This document shows, one piece after another, positions 1-8,395 of a stretch of DNA of 64,000 nucleotides. Each line of letters starts with the position of its first letter. Position 1 is the first letter of the stretch. The notes under the pieces were generated by a model. That model was not told the origin of the DNA. It searched no databases and saw only the letters and a list, made by a program, of their open reading frames with translations. This DNA comes from Bradyrhizobium ottawaense (GTDB lineage Bacteria > Pseudomonadota > Alphaproteobacteria > Rhizobiales > Xanthobacteraceae): contig NZ_CP029425.2 in assembly GCF_002278135.3 (NCBI RefSeq), positions 6,238,001-6,302,000 of the forward strand, given 5' to 3'. Made by a program: the position numbers and the translations under genes.

Positions 1-120
1 CAGTCGGTGACGGGCGCGGTGGCGGCACTCGCCGGCCTGCCTGCGGTGCTGCTGTTCATGGCTGCCATGCTGGCATTCGGCGTGCTGATCTTTTTGACTT
101 ACACCTCGCCGCGTTCGTAG
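1..120 (+). CDS. C-terminal end of a membrane protein (partial)
   Basis: The window opens inside a reading frame that runs to a TAG at 118-120. The 39 visible residues form one hydrophobic segment (AVLLFMAAMLAFGVLIFL) followed by a short polar tail (TYTSPRS). This is consistent with the last transmembrane helix of a carrier, for example of the MFS type, but the fragment is too short to assign a family. It is followed 32 bases later by the M20 peptidase gene on the same strand. Confidence 0.5.
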   Translation, partial: QSVTGAVAALAGLPAVLLFMAAMLAFGVLIFLTYTSPRS

Positions 121-152
121 GATGGCGGGCCGGTCTGCCAAAGGAAATAATC

Positions 153-1346
153 ATGCCCGTCGATACCAAAGCCGCCACCGACCGCCTCATGCGCTTCCTC
201 GCCGTCGAGGGCGTGACCGGACAGGAGGCGGCGATCGGGCGTGAGCTCATGGCCGCGCTGAAGGAGAGCGGCGTGCCAGCAAAGGCGATCCGGCTCGACG
301 ACGCCAACACCCGCATTCCCGTGCCGACCGAGACCGGCAACCTGATCGTCGACCTGCCCGGCCGCGGCGCGCTGCACAACCAGCCGCGCATCATGTTCAT
401 GACCCACATGGATACCGTGCCGCTGTGTGCCGGGGCCAAGCCGAAGAAATCAGGCCGCAAAATCGTCAACTCCGCCAAGACCGCGCTCGGCGGCGACAAT
501 CGCTGCGGCTGTGGCGTGCTGGTGACGCTGGCGGCCGAGCTCGAGAAGCATAAGCTCGACCATCCGCCGATCACGCTGTTGTTCTGCGTGCGCGAGGAGA
601 GCGGGCTCTATGGCGCGCGCCACGTCAAGCTGGACGAGCTCGGCTCGCCCGTGATGGCCTTCAACTATGACGGCGGCTCGGCCTCCAACGTCGTGATCGG
701 CGCGGTCGGCGCCGATCGCTGGACCGTCGAGATCATGGGGCGCGCCTCGCATGCCGGCGTCGCGCCGGAGCGCGGCATCTCCTCGACCATGATCATGGCG
801 CTCGCGCTCGCCGAGGTGAAGGCCGGCGGCTGGTTCGGCAAAGTGGTGAAGGGCAAGCGGCAAGGCACCAGCAATGTCGGTCCCGTCACCGGCGGCGAGG
901 GCCGCCCCGCGGGCGATGCCACCAACGTCGTCACCGACTACGTGCATGTCCGGGGCGAGAGCCGCAGCCATGACGGAAAGTTCTTCAAGGAGATCACCAA
1001 GGCCTACAAGGCCGCGTTCGAAAAGGCGGCAAAGAAAGTGACGAATGCGCAGGGCAAGTCCGGCAGGGTCAAGTTCAAGGCCGAGACCGACTATTATCCG
1101 TTCCGCATGAAGGACAGCCAGCCCATCATCAAGCGCGCGGTCGAGGCTGTCTCCGCAGTCGGCGGCACTCCGAACGTCCGCACCGCCAATGGCGGCCTCG
1201 ATGCCAACTGGATGGTCCGCCACGGCATTCCGACCGTGACCTTCGGCGCCGGCCAGAACGAGGCGCACACGATCGACGAGTGGATCAATCTCGACGAATA
1301 CGACCGCGCCTGCGCGCTGGCCGTGCAACTTGCGACGATGCGGTGA
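153..1346 (+). CDS. M20-family metallopeptidase, peptidase T-like
   Basis: A 397-residue cytoplasmic zinc-dependent peptidase of the M20 clan, most like the tripeptidase T/PepT-like branch. Visible metal-site motifs are THMDTVP (His85, Asp87), LGGDNRCG (Asp115) and the catalytic Glu pair in VREESG (148-149). NYDGG near residue 172 and the C-terminal EAHTIDEW are also as expected. The middle part (about 180-290) is the dimerisation domain, recognisable by GRASHAGVAPERG. The substrate is probably a small peptide or amino-acid conjugate, but the specificity cannot be read. The start ATG has the weak upstream sequence AAAGGAAAT. It is probably transcribed with the enolase-superfamily gene downstream, although a 115-bp palindromic repeat lies between them. 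Confidence 0.9.
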   Translation: MPVDTKAATDRLMRFLAVEGVTGQEAAIGRELMAALKESGVPAKAIRLDDANTRIPVPTETGNLIVDLPGRGALHNQPRIMFMTHMDTVPLCAGAKPKKSGRKIVNSAKTALGGDNRCGCGVLVTLAAELEKHKLDHPPITLLFCVREESGLYGARHVKLDELGSPVMAFNYDGGSASNVVIGAVGADRWTVEIMGRASHAGVAPERGISSTMIMALALAEVKAGGWFGKVVKGKRQGTSNVGPVTGGEGRPAGDATNVVTDYVHVRGESRSHDGKFFKEITKAYKAAFEKAAKKVTNAQGKSGRVKFKAETDYYPFRMKDSQPIIKRAVEAVSAVGGTPNVRTANGGLDANWMVRHGIPTVTFGAGQNEAHTIDEWINLDEYDRACALAVQLATMR

Positions 1347-1356
1347 GTTTCCGTCT

Positions 1357-1471
1357 GTAGGGTGGGTTAGCCGAAGGCGTAACCCACCACTGTTCGTCTC
1401 CGTGGAAGCACAAGTGGTGGGTTACGCCGAGCACATGCGCTTTGCGCATCTGCTCGGCTAACCCACCCTAC
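1357..1471. repeat. Palindromic intergenic repeat, GTAGGGTGGG type
   Basis: A 115-bp inverted repeat whose ends are GTAGGGTGGGTTAGCCGA and TCGGCTAACCCACCCTAC. Inner arms (GGCGTAACCCACCAC and GTGGTGGGTTACGCC) make a second nested stem, so the transcript would form a long branched hairpin. A shorter element with the same outer ends is at 30448-30538, which shows this is a dispersed repeat and not a local terminator. Confidence 0.85.
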
Positions 1472-1497
1472 GAACCAAAAACAAAAAGGGAGGCCAC

Positions 1498-2583
1498 ATG
1501 CCGCACATCGCAAATATCGAGACCGGGCTCTACCGGATCCCCCTCCCCGTCACGCTCTCCGACTCCACGCATGGCGAGATCGCCGCGTTCGAGCTGATCA
1601 CCTGCCGCATCCGCGATGCCGACGGCGCCGAGGGCGTCGGCTACACCTACACCGTGGGCCGCAACGGCGGCGCTGTCGCCGACATCCTCAAGCGCGAGAT
1701 CCCCGCGCTGATCGAGGGACGCGAGGCCGACGATACCGAGGCGATCTGGCATCACGTCTGGTGGGCGCTGCATTATGGCGGCCGTGGCGGGCCCGTGGTG
1801 CTGGCGCTCTCCGCGCTCGACATCGCGCTGTGGGATTTGAAGGCGCGGCGCGCCAAGCTGCCGCTGTACCAATTGCTCGGCGGGTTCGACGCGCGCGTGC
1901 CGTGCTATGCCGGCGGCATCGACCTCGATCTCTCCGTGGAGGCGCTGCTCAAGCAGACCGACGGCAATCTCGCCAAGGGCTTTCGCGCCATCAAGATGAA
2001 GGTCGGCCGGCCCGATCTCAAATCCGACGTCGCGAAGGTCTCCGCGATGCGACAGCACCTCGGCGACGGCTTTCCGCTGATGGTGGACGCCAACATGAAA
2101 TGGACGGTCGAGGAGGCGATCCGCGCCGCCCGGGCCTTCGTTCCCTACGACCTCACGTGGCTCGAGGAGCCGATCATCCCCGACGACGTCGCCGGCCACG
2201 CGCGCATCTTGCAAGCGGGCGGCGTGCCGATCGCGGCGGGCGAGAATTTGCGCTCGCTGTGGGAGTTCAAGAGCTACATCGCCAGTGGCGCGGTGTCCTA
2301 TCCCGAGCCTGACGTCACCAATTGCGGCGGCGTCAGCGCCTTCATGAAGATCGCGCGGCTGGCGGAAGCATTCAACCTGCCCGTCACCAGCCACGGCGCG
2401 CACGACATTACCGTGCACCTGCTCGCGGCCTGCCCGAACCGATCCTATCTGGAGGCGCACGGCTTCGGGCTCGATAAATATATCGAGCACCCGCTGGTGC
2501 TGCAGGAGGGCAAGGCACAGGCTCCGGACCGGCCCGGGCACGGCATCAGCTTCGACTGGTCGGGGCTGGCGAAGCTGGCGTGA
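1498..2583 (+). CDS. Mandelate racemase/muconate lactonizing enzyme family protein
   Basis: A 361-residue enolase-superfamily enzyme that abstracts the alpha-proton of a carboxylate bound to Mg2+. The residues of the mandelate-racemase subgroup are visible: the KxK motif (Lys166, Lys168), metal ligands Asp197 (VDANM), Glu223 (WLEEP) and Glu249 (AGEN), and the Asp272 (EPDVTNCGG)/His299 (TSHGAHD) pair. The substrate is probably an acid sugar or related hydroxy acid, which the sequence does not settle. The ATG is preceded by a strong ribosome site AAAGGGAGG. The N-terminal capping domain (1-125) and the barrel are of usual length. Confidence 0.92.
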   Translation: MPHIANIETGLYRIPLPVTLSDSTHGEIAAFELITCRIRDADGAEGVGYTYTVGRNGGAVADILKREIPALIEGREADDTEAIWHHVWWALHYGGRGGPVVLALSALDIALWDLKARRAKLPLYQLLGGFDARVPCYAGGIDLDLSVEALLKQTDGNLAKGFRAIKMKVGRPDLKSDVAKVSAMRQHLGDGFPLMVDANMKWTVEEAIRAARAFVPYDLTWLEEPIIPDDVAGHARILQAGGVPIAAGENLRSLWEFKSYIASGAVSYPEPDVTNCGGVSAFMKIARLAEAFNLPVTSHGAHDITVHLLAACPNRSYLEAHGFGLDKYIEHPLVLQEGKAQAPDRPGHGISFDWSGLAKLA

Positions 2584-2595
2584 CACCCATTGGCC

Positions 2596-2700
2596 GTCAT
2601 TCCGGGGCGCGACGAAGTCGCGAGCCCGGAATCCATCGGCCCCAGAGGTTGCTGCACGATGGATTCCGGGTTCGCGCCAAAAGGCGCGCCCCGGAATGAC
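2596..2700. repeat. Palindromic intergenic repeat, GTCATTCCGGGGCGCG type
   Basis: A 105-bp imperfect palindrome running from GTCATTCCGGGGCGCG to CGCGCCCCGGAATGAC, with inner arms GAGCCCGGAATCCATCG and CGATGGATTCCGGGTTCG. It is a second repeat class, different in sequence from 1357-1471, and lies 12 bases after the stop of the enolase-superfamily gene. Confidence 0.8.
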
Positions 2701-2771
2701 GAGGGAGAGACGGCGCGTGGCTGCACGCAAGGCATTCCAACGCGCTTGATGCATGCCGCGGATTATCCGCT

Positions 2772-3959
2772 ATGGTGGCGGCAACCGAAATTTTGCGAGA
2801 GACCGCTGCCTTGACACCCGAGCTGCACCAGAAACTGACCGCGTGGCGCCGGCACCTTCACGCGCACCCGGAGCTGTCGCTTCAGGAGAAGGAGACCGCC
2901 GCTTTCGTGCAGGACAAGCTCACCGAGCTCGGGATTCCCTTCGAGGCGGGCATCGGCGGCCACGGCATCGTCGCGACCTTGACGCGCGGGCATGCGCGCA
3001 GCCGCGTCGGCTTGCGCGCTGACATGGATGCACTGCCGATCACCGAAGATACCGGGCTTGCCTACGCCTCCAGGACATCAGGCGTGATGCATGCCTGCGG
3101 CCATGACGGACACACCGCCTCGCTGCTCGGCGCCGCTGCGCTGCTCGCCGCCGACAGCAGCTGGAGCGGCACGGTCGATTTCATCTTCCAGCCGGCCGAG
3201 GAAGGTTTTGGCGGCTCGCGCGCGATGGTCGCGGCCGGGCTGTTCGACCGCTTTCCGATGGAACGGGTGTTCGGCTTTCACAATTGGCCGGGCCTTGCCG
3301 CCGGCACCATCGCCGTGCATGACGGCGTCGTCATGGCCTCCGGCGGACGCATCACCATCACCATCGAGGGCCATGCCGGCCACGCCGGCATGCCGCATCT
3401 GACGCGCGATCCGGTGATGGCGGCCGGTCATCTGATCGTGGCCCTGCAATCAGTGGTCTCGCGCAGCGTCGATCCGCTCGACACCGCCGTGCTGTCGCTC
3501 TGCACCATCGAAGGCGGCACCGCGCCGAACCAGATCGCCGGACGCGTCACCATCCGCGGCACGCTGCGGTACCACCGCGAGGCGGTCAAGGACACCATCC
3601 TCGACGGCATCGAACGGACCTGCGCCGGCATCGCGACCAGCTTTGGCGTCAAGGTGACGCCCGAGATCGTCTGGGGTGTGGGTGTGGTGATCAACACGCC
3701 CGCTGAAGCGGGCCTTGCGCGGATCGCCGCCGAGAAGGTGCAGGCCGAGGTGCGGCGCGACCTCGCGCCCAGCATGGCCGGCGAGGATTTTGCCCACTAT
3801 CTCCAGCAGCGGCCGGGCGCCTTCGTCTGGATCGGCAACGGCGAATTGCGCGACGGCGCCGAGCTGCACGGCCCGCGCTACGATTTCAATGACGCGATCC
3901 TGCCGGTGGCGTCGAGCTGGATGGCGGAAGTCGCCAAGGCGGCGCTGGCGTCGAACTAG
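2772..3959 (+). CDS. M20D-family amidohydrolase (hippurate/IAA-amino-acid hydrolase-like)
   Basis: A 395-residue cytoplasmic metallo-amidohydrolase of the family that cleaves N-acyl or N-aroyl amino acids. Visible motifs are RRHLHAHPELS near residue 27, LRADMDALPI, the metal-binding MHACGHDGHTA, the catalytic QPAEEGFGG and the C-terminal APSMAGEDFAHYL. It follows two other genes for small carboxylate or peptide substrates, so a peptide/conjugate scavenging group is possible. The ATG used here lacks a clear ribosome site; a TTG at 2812, preceded by GAGAG, would remove 13 residues and is a reasonable alternative start. Confidence 0.9.
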   Translation: MVAATEILRETAALTPELHQKLTAWRRHLHAHPELSLQEKETAAFVQDKLTELGIPFEAGIGGHGIVATLTRGHARSRVGLRADMDALPITEDTGLAYASRTSGVMHACGHDGHTASLLGAAALLAADSSWSGTVDFIFQPAEEGFGGSRAMVAAGLFDRFPMERVFGFHNWPGLAAGTIAVHDGVVMASGGRITITIEGHAGHAGMPHLTRDPVMAAGHLIVALQSVVSRSVDPLDTAVLSLCTIEGGTAPNQIAGRVTIRGTLRYHREAVKDTILDGIERTCAGIATSFGVKVTPEIVWGVGVVINTPAEAGLARIAAEKVQAEVRRDLAPSMAGEDFAHYLQQRPGAFVWIGNGELRDGAELHGPRYDFNDAILPVASSWMAEVAKAALASN

Positions 3960-3960
3960 T

Positions 3961-4181
3961 TCACGAGATCTCGCGGGGCAACTTCCAATCCGACCGCGGT
4001 GCGAACGTCTCCTCGACGGGCGCCACGTGATATCCGGCAGGGAGAAGCCGGCCGCCCTCCTCGTCCGCGACCGGAACGTCGGGTCGGTCACGAGGCCCTC
4101 GATCAGGGCGGCTTCCCACACCTCCTTCTCGGTCGGAAAGGGATCGCCGATCTGCTTGTTGCCTTCGAACAGCGCGTACAT
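3961..4181 (-). pseudogene. Small conserved protein gene interrupted by a 5-base tandem duplication
   Basis: Reading from the ATG at 4181 gives MYALFEGNKQIGDPFPTEKE and continues to GLVTDP. The frame is then lost, and the rest (VPVADEEGG, LLPAGYHV, SDWKLPREIS, stop at 3961) is in another frame. On the plus strand 4078-4087 reads GTCGG twice in a row. Removing one copy gives one continuous 71-residue protein (LVTDVPVADEEGG at the junction). So the gene appears broken by a 5-bp slippage duplication, or the base calls are wrong there. It is a small hydrophilic protein of unknown function that I believe has homologues in Bradyrhizobium (from memory, not checked). Confidence 0.7.
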
Positions 4182-4273
4182 CGGTTCCGGTCCTTGCGTT
4201 GGCGGGTTCACCAGCAACGTATCGGCTGCCTGGACGTTCCTCTCCGGCAAAGGCAACGGAGGGCACGGAAACA

Positions 4274-4996
4274 ATGGCGCGCGTTCTGGTCGGAACTTCG
4301 GGCTGGCATTACGACTCCTGGCGCGGCCCGTTCTTCCCAGAAGGCGTAACGCTGAAGCAGCAGCTGCGCTACTACGCCGGACAGTTCGACACGACAGAGC
4401 TGAACGGTGTGTTCTACCGCACGCCGACGCCTGACGCGGTGAAAGGCTGGCGCGAGCAGACCGGCCGCGACTTCGTCTTCGCCTGGAAAGCGTCGAAATT
4501 CATCACGCACTGGAAGCGCCTGTCGGAGCGCTCCGTCAACAGCCTCGAGCTGCTGGAGGACCGCATCTCTCGGCTCGGCGGCAAGGCCGGCCCGATCCTG
4601 TTCCAGCTGCCGCCGCAATTCCAGGCGGATGCGGACCGCCTCGCGTCCTTCTTCAAGCTGTTGTCGCGGAAACGGCGTTACAGCTTCGAATTCCGGCATC
4701 CGAGCTGGTATCAGCCGCGCATCCTCAAAATGCTGGCGGACGAGAACATCTCGCTGTGCCTGTCCGACCATCACGACGCGCCGGCGCCCTGGAAGCGCAC
4801 CGCGGATTTCGTCTATGTCCGCGGACACGGGCCGGGCGGGCGCTATCACGGGCACTATACCAGGGCGACGCTGGCGCAATGGGCGAAGCGCATCAAGTCG
4901 TGGAAGCGGCAGGGCTGCGACGTCTATGTCTATTTCGACAACGACCAGAAGAGCGCGGCGCCCGCGGACGCCAAGGCGTTGAAGCAGCTGCTCTAG
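4274..4996 (+). CDS. DUF72 (YecE-like) family protein
   Basis: A 240-residue protein of the DUF72 TIM-barrel family. The signature N-terminus VGTSGWHYDSWRG, the central LNGVFYRTP and FAWKASKFITH, and the C-terminal VYFDNDQKSAAPADA are all present. The biochemical role of the family is not established. I chose the ATG at 4274 because MARVLVGTSGW is the normal family start and GGAGGG lies just upstream; the frame stays open 75 bases further up without support. The stop shares bases with the stop of the convergent CoA transferase gene. Confidence 0.92.
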   Translation: MARVLVGTSGWHYDSWRGPFFPEGVTLKQQLRYYAGQFDTTELNGVFYRTPTPDAVKGWREQTGRDFVFAWKASKFITHWKRLSERSVNSLELLEDRISRLGGKAGPILFQLPPQFQADADRLASFFKLLSRKRRYSFEFRHPSWYQPRILKMLADENISLCLSDHHDAPAPWKRTADFVYVRGHGPGGRYHGHYTRATLAQWAKRIKSWKRQGCDVYVYFDNDQKSAAPADAKALKQLL

Positions 4997-6180
4997 ATGA
5001 CACCGCTTTGCCGAAGCGCCGCGATCGCAGCCGCGTCATAGCCGAGTTCGGCGAGGACGCGATCGGTGTGCTCGCCGAGCGTCGGCGGGCGGCTCGTGAT
5101 GTCGCCCGGCGTTTCCGACAGCCGGACGGCGGCACGCGTCACCGGCGCGGGCTTCGGCAGGCCGGGATAGTCGACGTCCTGCAGGAAGCCGGCGGCGCGG
5201 ATGTGCGGATGATCCAGCGCCTGTTGCGGTGAGAGGACCGGCCCGGTCGGAATCATGGCCTGGCCCAACGCATCGACGGCTTCCTGCGTGGTGCGCCCGG
5301 CGCACCAGCGCGCCATCCGCTCGCTGATGATGGCGCCATTGTTGCCGCGACTGATGTCGTCGGCAAAGCGGGCATCGTTCAGCCACACCTCCTCCTCGCC
5401 CATCAGCCGCGCCCAGCGCTTGAACAGCGGATGCCCGGTGACCTGGCACAGCACCCAGCCGTCCCGGGTGCGGTAGATATCGGCGGGCGCTGCGGTCTGG
5501 CCGAGATTGCCCGTCGGCACGCGATTGACGTTGATCACAGCCTGCTCGATCAGCGTCGCGTTGGTGAAGGACAACGCGGTTGCGAGCAGCGCGCCCTCGA
5601 CGATCTGCCCCCGCCCGGATTTGCCGCGCTCGATCAGCGCGGCGAGCGTGCCGAACGCACAATGCAGCGCGGTGCCGAAATCGACCCAGTTCACCGCGGC
5701 GCGGTACGGCGGATCGCCAGTGCCGGTCATGTACACCGACCCCGACATGACCTGCCCGACGCCGTCGAAGCCGACCCGGTCGGACCAGGGTCCCGGGCCG
5801 CCGAACGCGGTTGCGGTCGTCAGGATGATGTCGGGCTTGATCGCCTTCAAGGACTCATAGTCGAGCTTCATCGCGCGCAGGGTCTGCGGCGGCAGATTGG
5901 CGACGACGACGTCCGCGGTCGCAACCAGCCGGCGCATCACCTCCTGCCCCTCCGGCTTCATCGGATCGAGCGTGATGCACTTCTTGTTGCGGTTGACCTG
6001 GAGGAACAGCGCGCCCTCGCCGCCTTCGCCGACCGGCGCCACGAACCGATCCTCGCTGCCCTCGCGCTTCTCCACGCGAATGACCTCGGCACCGAATTCG
6101 GCCAGCAAGGTCGCGCAATAGGGCCCGGCGATATAGCGCCCGAAATCGAGCACGCGCACACCCTCCAGAACTCCTCCCAT
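4993..6180 (-). CDS. CaiB/BaiF-type class III CoA transferase
   Basis: A 395-residue family III CoA transferase, which moves CoA between acyl-CoA and a free carboxylate through an aspartyl-CoA intermediate. The N-terminal LEGVRVLDFGRYIAGPYC and the RVEKREG, NRNKKCITLD and GFDGVGQVMSG segments are diagnostic. The substrate is unknown. The ATG at 6180 has AAGGGA eight bases upstream; the longer open frame to 6252 does not look like coding sequence. It stands alone, convergent with the DUF72 gene, so neighbours give no pathway. Confidence 0.9.
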   Translation of the reverse strand: MGGVLEGVRVLDFGRYIAGPYCATLLAEFGAEVIRVEKREGSEDRFVAPVGEGGEGALFLQVNRNKKCITLDPMKPEGQEVMRRLVATADVVVANLPPQTLRAMKLDYESLKAIKPDIILTTATAFGGPGPWSDRVGFDGVGQVMSGSVYMTGTGDPPYRAAVNWVDFGTALHCAFGTLAALIERGKSGRGQIVEGALLATALSFTNATLIEQAVINVNRVPTGNLGQTAAPADIYRTRDGWVLCQVTGHPLFKRWARLMGEEEVWLNDARFADDISRGNNGAIISERMARWCAGRTTQEAVDALGQAMIPTGPVLSPQQALDHPHIRAAGFLQDVDYPGLPKPAPVTRAAVRLSETPGDITSRPPTLGEHTDRVLAELGYDAAAIAALRQSGVI

Positions 6181-6264
6181 CGATCCCTTCCCCGTTGTTG
6201 TCTGCAGATTACAGGGACTGGCTGCGAGGGCAAGTTGGGAAGCGGGATGCACGTGCGACTTTCA

Positions 6265-7617
6265 TCATCGCATCGCGAACAGCTCCTGATGAAACCGCTG
6301 TTCGACGGGGAAGCCGTGCGCGCTAAGGTCTCGTCTGAGCGCTTCCCCGAAACCCGCCGGACCACAGAACCAGATGCTCGCCTCGCGCCATTGCGGTACG
6401 GCTTCGCGAATGCGTTCGCCGGTCAGTCGTCCGTGACGGGCGTCGATGAGGACGTGGAGACGAACATTCGCCGAGCGCGCATCTGCTGCGAGCTTGCCGA
6501 GGGCTTCCTCATCCACATCAGTGGTGGTGTGAAAGAGGTCAACCGCCTGCGCGACGGAGCAACCTGGAATATCCTTCGGCATGACCATCTGTTTCATGCG
6601 GGCAACGAAGGGCGTGATGCCGATACCACCGCCGATCCAGATCTGGTGCGAGCAATCGTCGTCGAAAGTGAAACAGCCATAGGGACCTTCCACCTTCACC
6701 TCCTGCCCGACACGGAGCTTCTCCCGCAGCCGGCTGGTGTGGTCCCCGAGTTCCTTGGTGATGAAGATGATCCTGGGCTCTGCGGCATTCCAGCACGAGG
6801 CGATCGTGTAGGGATGCGCGCCCTCGGAGACATCGGACGTGGCGAAGGCGAACTGGCCCGGCCTATGGCCCGGCCATCCATGGGGCACCTCGATCTCGGT
6901 CTCGATTGCCCTGACGCCGGGATAATATTTGAGCGCGGTGATCCTGCCGTGGACCTGGCGACGGGCGCCAATGCGCCGCAACAGCGCGACAGCCGCCGCC
7001 CATGTCCCGAACGCAAGCAGCGCCCCCACGATCCAGCCGAGCGGCGACATCCAGTAGCTGAACTTCATCAGCGTGACGGCGTGAAACACCAATACCAGAT
7101 ACGCGACGGCGAGGAGCCGATGCGTCTTGTAGAAGAGCCGATAGGGGAACATTTGAATGAGCGCCAAGGCAATCAGCACGACGGCGCCGTAGAAGGCCCA
7201 CTCGCCCAGCCCCTCCGCCGGTCCATGCAGGCCCGCAAGGAAGGCCTCGATGGGATTCTCGATGGTGGGTCTTTCTCCACGCTGCGGTCGGGTCAGCAAA
7301 CCCCAACCGACCGCCCATTTCGGGGCATTGGCCCAGAGCCAATGGATAATGGCAGTCACGAGGGCAGCGATACCGAGCCATTTGTGCAAGCGGTACATCT
7401 TGTCGAGGCCACCCAGCCACGCCTCCGGCCAACGTGGTCGCAGCGCGAGGATCATCGCCATGCTCATGCAAACGATCGCCAGGACGCCGCTCAGCTGCAC
7501 CATCCTCTCGCGAAGTGGGAAGAAGGGGCCCGGCCCAAATGGCTGGGGCTCCGCAATCAGCCACAGGAGGACGAGAACCGCCAAGCCGCCCCAAAATACC
7601 CGTTTGAGCTTCTCCAT
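6265..7617 (-). CDS. Ferric reductase/NOX-like bis-heme flavocytochrome
   Basis: A 450-residue integral membrane oxidoreductase. The N-terminal half has about six helices with paired heme ligands: His78 and His92 (H-X13-H), and His166 and His179 (H-X12-H), the spacing of the ferric reductase/NADPH oxidase superfamily. A ferredoxin-reductase module follows: FAD site HPYTIAS (268-274), nucleotide site GGGIGITPF (329-337) and a C-terminal FCGPAGFGEALR. It should carry electrons from NAD(P)H across the inner membrane to a metal or to oxygen. Its neighbours are metal-related, which favours a metalloreductase, but a superoxide-forming role cannot be excluded. GAGG lies upstream of the ATG. Confidence 0.88.
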   Translation of the reverse strand: MEKLKRVFWGGLAVLVLLWLIAEPQPFGPGPFFPLRERMVQLSGVLAIVCMSMAMILALRPRWPEAWLGGLDKMYRLHKWLGIAALVTAIIHWLWANAPKWAVGWGLLTRPQRGERPTIENPIEAFLAGLHGPAEGLGEWAFYGAVVLIALALIQMFPYRLFYKTHRLLAVAYLVLVFHAVTLMKFSYWMSPLGWIVGALLAFGTWAAAVALLRRIGARRQVHGRITALKYYPGVRAIETEIEVPHGWPGHRPGQFAFATSDVSEGAHPYTIASCWNAAEPRIIFITKELGDHTSRLREKLRVGQEVKVEGPYGCFTFDDDCSHQIWIGGGIGITPFVARMKQMVMPKDIPGCSVAQAVDLFHTTTDVDEEALGKLAADARSANVRLHVLIDARHGRLTGERIREAVPQWREASIWFCGPAGFGEALRRDLSAHGFPVEQRFHQELFAMR

Positions 7618-7776
7618 GCCGTCGTTGCCTCACAACGTTACGGCGCCAGCTTGACCTGATCGCGCCGCGTTGCATTGAGCTGACTCAAGCCGGATCGTGA
7701 TGAGCTGCAGGGCCTGGTCGAGGCTGAGCGTGAAGGATTCTCTTTCAGCTCGTCGCCTGACGACCGCCTGAAACCG

Positions 7777-7803
7777 CCCCGCGACGCATCCTGCGTCGCG
7801 GGG
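7777..7803. other. Perfect 12-bp inverted repeat between divergent genes
   Basis: CCCCGCGACGCA and TGCGTCGCGGGG are separated by three bases. No T run follows on either strand, so a rho-independent terminator is unlikely. It lies about 95 bases upstream of the GTG at 7900, possibly in its 5' leader, and may be a regulatory hairpin or operator. Confidence 0.6.
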
Positions 7804-7899
7804 CCGCAGCTCATTCCGTTCAAGACTTTGCTCCAGCGCAAACTCCTGAATGCCGCAATCTCCCACCTGAGAGCAAAGAAGCTCTTCGGAGGAAATCCC

Positions 7900-8376
7900 G
7901 TGATCATCTCAACCAAATCGCTCATACCCGCAGCCCTCGCGCTCTGTCTCGTCCTGGGGCAGTCTGCTCTCGCCGCCGGACCACACACGCATGAAGGACC
8001 AACCACGACCGCCGGGCCGGTGCTCAACCACGGCAAGAAGTGGCCGACCGATGACGTCTTGCGCCGCGGCATGGACGACATCAGCCTTGCCATGAGGCAA
8101 TCGCTGGCACCCATTCACGGCAAAGTGTTTACGCCTGCGCAATACGAGGCTCTGGCGAAGCGAATCCAGGCGCAGGTCGATGACGTCGTAGGAAACTGCA
8201 AGCTGCCCGAGCAGGCCGACCAGCAACTTCACCTTGTCCTCGAGCAGATCATCGACGGCGCGGCCAAGATGAAAGCCGGGACCAGCCGCGATCAAGGAGC
8301 CAATAAGATCGTGTGGGCGCTCGCTCAGTACGGCAAGTATTTTGACCATGCCGGCTGGCAACCGCTGGAGCATTGA
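7900..8376 (+). CDS. Small periplasmic protein of unknown function
   Basis: A 158-residue exported protein. I use the GTG at 7900 because GGAGGAAAT lies directly upstream and this start gives a clean signal peptide (KSLIPAALALCLVLGQSALAA, cleaved near AAG). The mature protein starts with a His-containing stretch (GPHTHEG, NHGKKW) and then looks all-helical, with one Cys in VGNCKLPEQAD. The His cluster and its position between a heme reductase and a metal ATPase suggest a metal-related periplasmic role, which is inference. I do not recognise a characterised family. Confidence 0.8.
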   Translation: MIISTKSLIPAALALCLVLGQSALAAGPHTHEGPTTTAGPVLNHGKKWPTDDVLRRGMDDISLAMRQSLAPIHGKVFTPAQYEALAKRIQAQVDDVVGNCKLPEQADQQLHLVLEQIIDGAAKMKAGTSRDQGANKIVWALAQYGKYFDHAGWQPLEH

Positions 8377-8395
8377 GGTCGATTGCCGCTGCCGC

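Noticed and set aside
5431..7659. Long plus-strand frame of 742 codons opposite the CoA transferase and flavocytochrome genes
   Set aside because: Antisense shadow of two well-supported genes; Arg/His/Pro-rich composition with no domain.
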